Below, piece by piece: positions 62,938-64,000 of a stretch of DNA of 64,000 nucleotides. A model generated the notes under the pieces. The model saw only the letters and a list, made by a program, of their open reading frames with translations. It did not search any database and had not been told where the DNA came from. The stretch lies in contig NZ_FOFP01000009.1 of the NCBI RefSeq assembly GCF_900110925.1, forward strand, positions 62,001 through 126,000, in the 5' to 3' direction. Origin of the DNA: Pseudomonas cuatrocienegasensis (lineage in GTDB: Bacteria > Pseudomonadota > Gammaproteobacteria > Pseudomonadales > Pseudomonadaceae). The translations under genes were made by a program, and so were the position numbers. Within the stretch, counting starts at the first letter, position 1. Each line of letters opens with the position of its first letter.

Positions 62938-64000
62938 ATGAGCCAAGGTCTTAATTCCGAAATCGGTCGTTTACGCCGCGTGCTGGTATGCCGGCCTGGG
63001 CTGGCGCAGCAGCGGCTGACGCCGGCCAATTGCCATGAATTACTGTTCGATGATGTGCTGTGGGTAGAACAGGCACGCAATGATCACGATGCCTTCACCA
63101 ATGCAATGGTCGGTCGCGATGTGGAGGTGCTGGAGTTACACGATTTGCTGGCCAGCACCCTGACCGATACGGCGGCTCGCTCCTGGTTGCTTGACCGCAA
63201 GCTTGGCCCAGGCACCGTCGACCCAGAGCTTGCACAGCAACTGCGGCCTTGGCTGGAGACCTTGGCGCCGATGCGCCTGGCCGAGCACTTGATCGGCGGC
63301 CTGGCTCGGGCTGAGCTGCCATTCGAGCCAGAAGGGTTACTGGCCCGCTGCGCTGCGCCCAGTGATTTTCTCTTGCCTCCGTTACCCAACACGCTGTTCA
63401 GCCGCGACAGCAGTTGCTGGATTGGTGACGGCGTGGTGCTGTGCCCGATGTACTGGCCGGCCCGCCGTCAGGAGACCCTGCTGACGGCGGCGGTCTATCG
63501 CTTCCATCCGCTGTTCGCCGGCAAGGTGAAAACCTGGTGGGGTGACCCGGATCAGGACCATGGCGGCGCCACCCTGGAAGGCGGCGACGTAATGCCCCTG
63601 GGTCATGGCGTGGTGTTGGTCGGTATGGGCGAACGTACCTCGCCCCAGGCAGTGAGCCAGCTGGCCCGCGCGTTGTTTGCCCAGGGCGCTGCCACCCGGG
63701 TACTGGCTGCGCAGATCCCCAAGTCGCGTGGTGCCATGCATCTGGACACGGTATTTACCTTCTGCGACGTGGACCTGGTGACCTGCTTTCCTGAGATGGT
63801 CGATGCAATCCGCGTGCATAGCCTGAGGCCAGGCGAGCGCGAAGGCAGCCTGGATGTGCGCACTGAGACTCAACCCTTCCTTGAGGTCGTAGCCACTGCA
63901 ATAGGGCTGGCCAAGCTGCGTTCGGTGGTCACCGGCGGCAACACCTGGCAGGCCGAGCGCGAGCAATGGGACGACGGCAACAACCTGTTGGCCTTGGCGC
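62938..64000 (+). CDS. arcA: Arginine deiminase, N-terminal part (runs off window)
   Basis: Hydrolyses arginine to citrulline and ammonia, first step of the ADI pathway giving one ATP via carbamate kinase. 354 codons are present of an expected 418 or so. Starts MSQGLNSEIGRLRRVLVCRPG after GAGGAAG. Catalytic residues visible: Asp157 in LFSRDSSCW, Glu214 in ATLEGGDVMPLG, His268 and Asp270 in AMHLDTVFTF; the nucleophile cysteine near the C-terminus is beyond the window. arcB and arcC are expected next. Confidence 0.95.
   Translation, partial: MSQGLNSEIGRLRRVLVCRPGLAQQRLTPANCHELLFDDVLWVEQARNDHDAFTNAMVGRDVEVLELHDLLASTLTDTAARSWLLDRKLGPGTVDPELAQQLRPWLETLAPMRLAEHLIGGLARAELPFEPEGLLARCAAPSDFLLPPLPNTLFSRDSSCWIGDGVVLCPMYWPARRQETLLTAAVYRFHPLFAGKVKTWWGDPDQDHGGATLEGGDVMPLGHGVVLVGMGERTSPQAVSQLARALFAQGAATRVLAAQIPKSRGAMHLDTVFTFCDVDLVTCFPEMVDAIRVHSLRPGEREGSLDVRTETQPFLEVVATAIGLAKLRSVVTGGNTWQAEREQWDDGNNLLALA

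Overview
The window looks like a Pseudomonas chromosome. The evidence is gene order (icd/idh, cspD-clpS-clpA, infA-bpt-aat-trxB, ftsK-lolA-rarA-crcB-serS-cysG, tusDCBE, yccA-tRNA-Ser, gacA-uvrC-pgsA-tRNA-Gly/Cys/Leu, ugd-galU, gor, and a katE/glgE/treS/glgB stress cluster), high GC, GAC two-component regulation, genus-typical small proteins (DUF1654, DUF3203, DUF4142) and REP-type repeats. This order matches my memory of P. aeruginosa; the species cannot be named from the sequence alone.

Layout. 1-20.6 kb is conserved core: two unrelated isocitrate dehydrogenases back to back, the ClpS/ClpA N-degron system next to the two aminoacyl-tRNA-protein transferases that feed it (bpt, aat), thioredoxin reductase, FtsK, LolA, RarA, fluoride channel, SerS, CysG, and the TusDCBE sulfur relay with a TrpD2/YbiB gene. 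20.7-23.2 kb is a small SOS cassette behind tRNA-Ser(UGA): DUF1654, a palindromic LexA box, a UmuD-like protein whose Ser/Lys catalytic dyad is Thr/Arg, and UmuC. 23.5-27.1 kb returns to core (gacA, uvrC, pgsA, three tRNAs). 27.2-32.5 kb has UDP-glucose/glucuronate genes, glutathione reductase, two VOC proteins and a TRIC-family channel.

32.4-51 kb is a stress cluster: small envelope and hypothetical proteins, catalase HPII, a repeat-rich stretch with MITE-like elements, MgtC-like protein, SDR, the GlgE pathway (glgE, fused treS-pep2, glgB), a ybhP-clsB-ybhN envelope-lipid operon and a CBS-domain protein. Five sites resembling AlgU/RpoE (ECF sigma) promoters precede genes here, suggesting shared envelope/osmotic stress control.

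51.1-64 kb is an accessory energy module: phosphoketolase with a histidine phosphatase on one strand and, divergently, a complete nine-gene N-type F-ATPase operon (atpDCQRBEFAG, no separate delta gene, b-delta fusion in AtpF) followed directly by arcD and arcA of the arginine deiminase pathway. A reasonable reading is that acetyl-phosphate and carbamoyl-phosphate derived ATP can be made without respiration and spent or balanced by an extra rotary ion pump. This block is the most distinctive part of the window, although N-ATPase operons as such are a described family.
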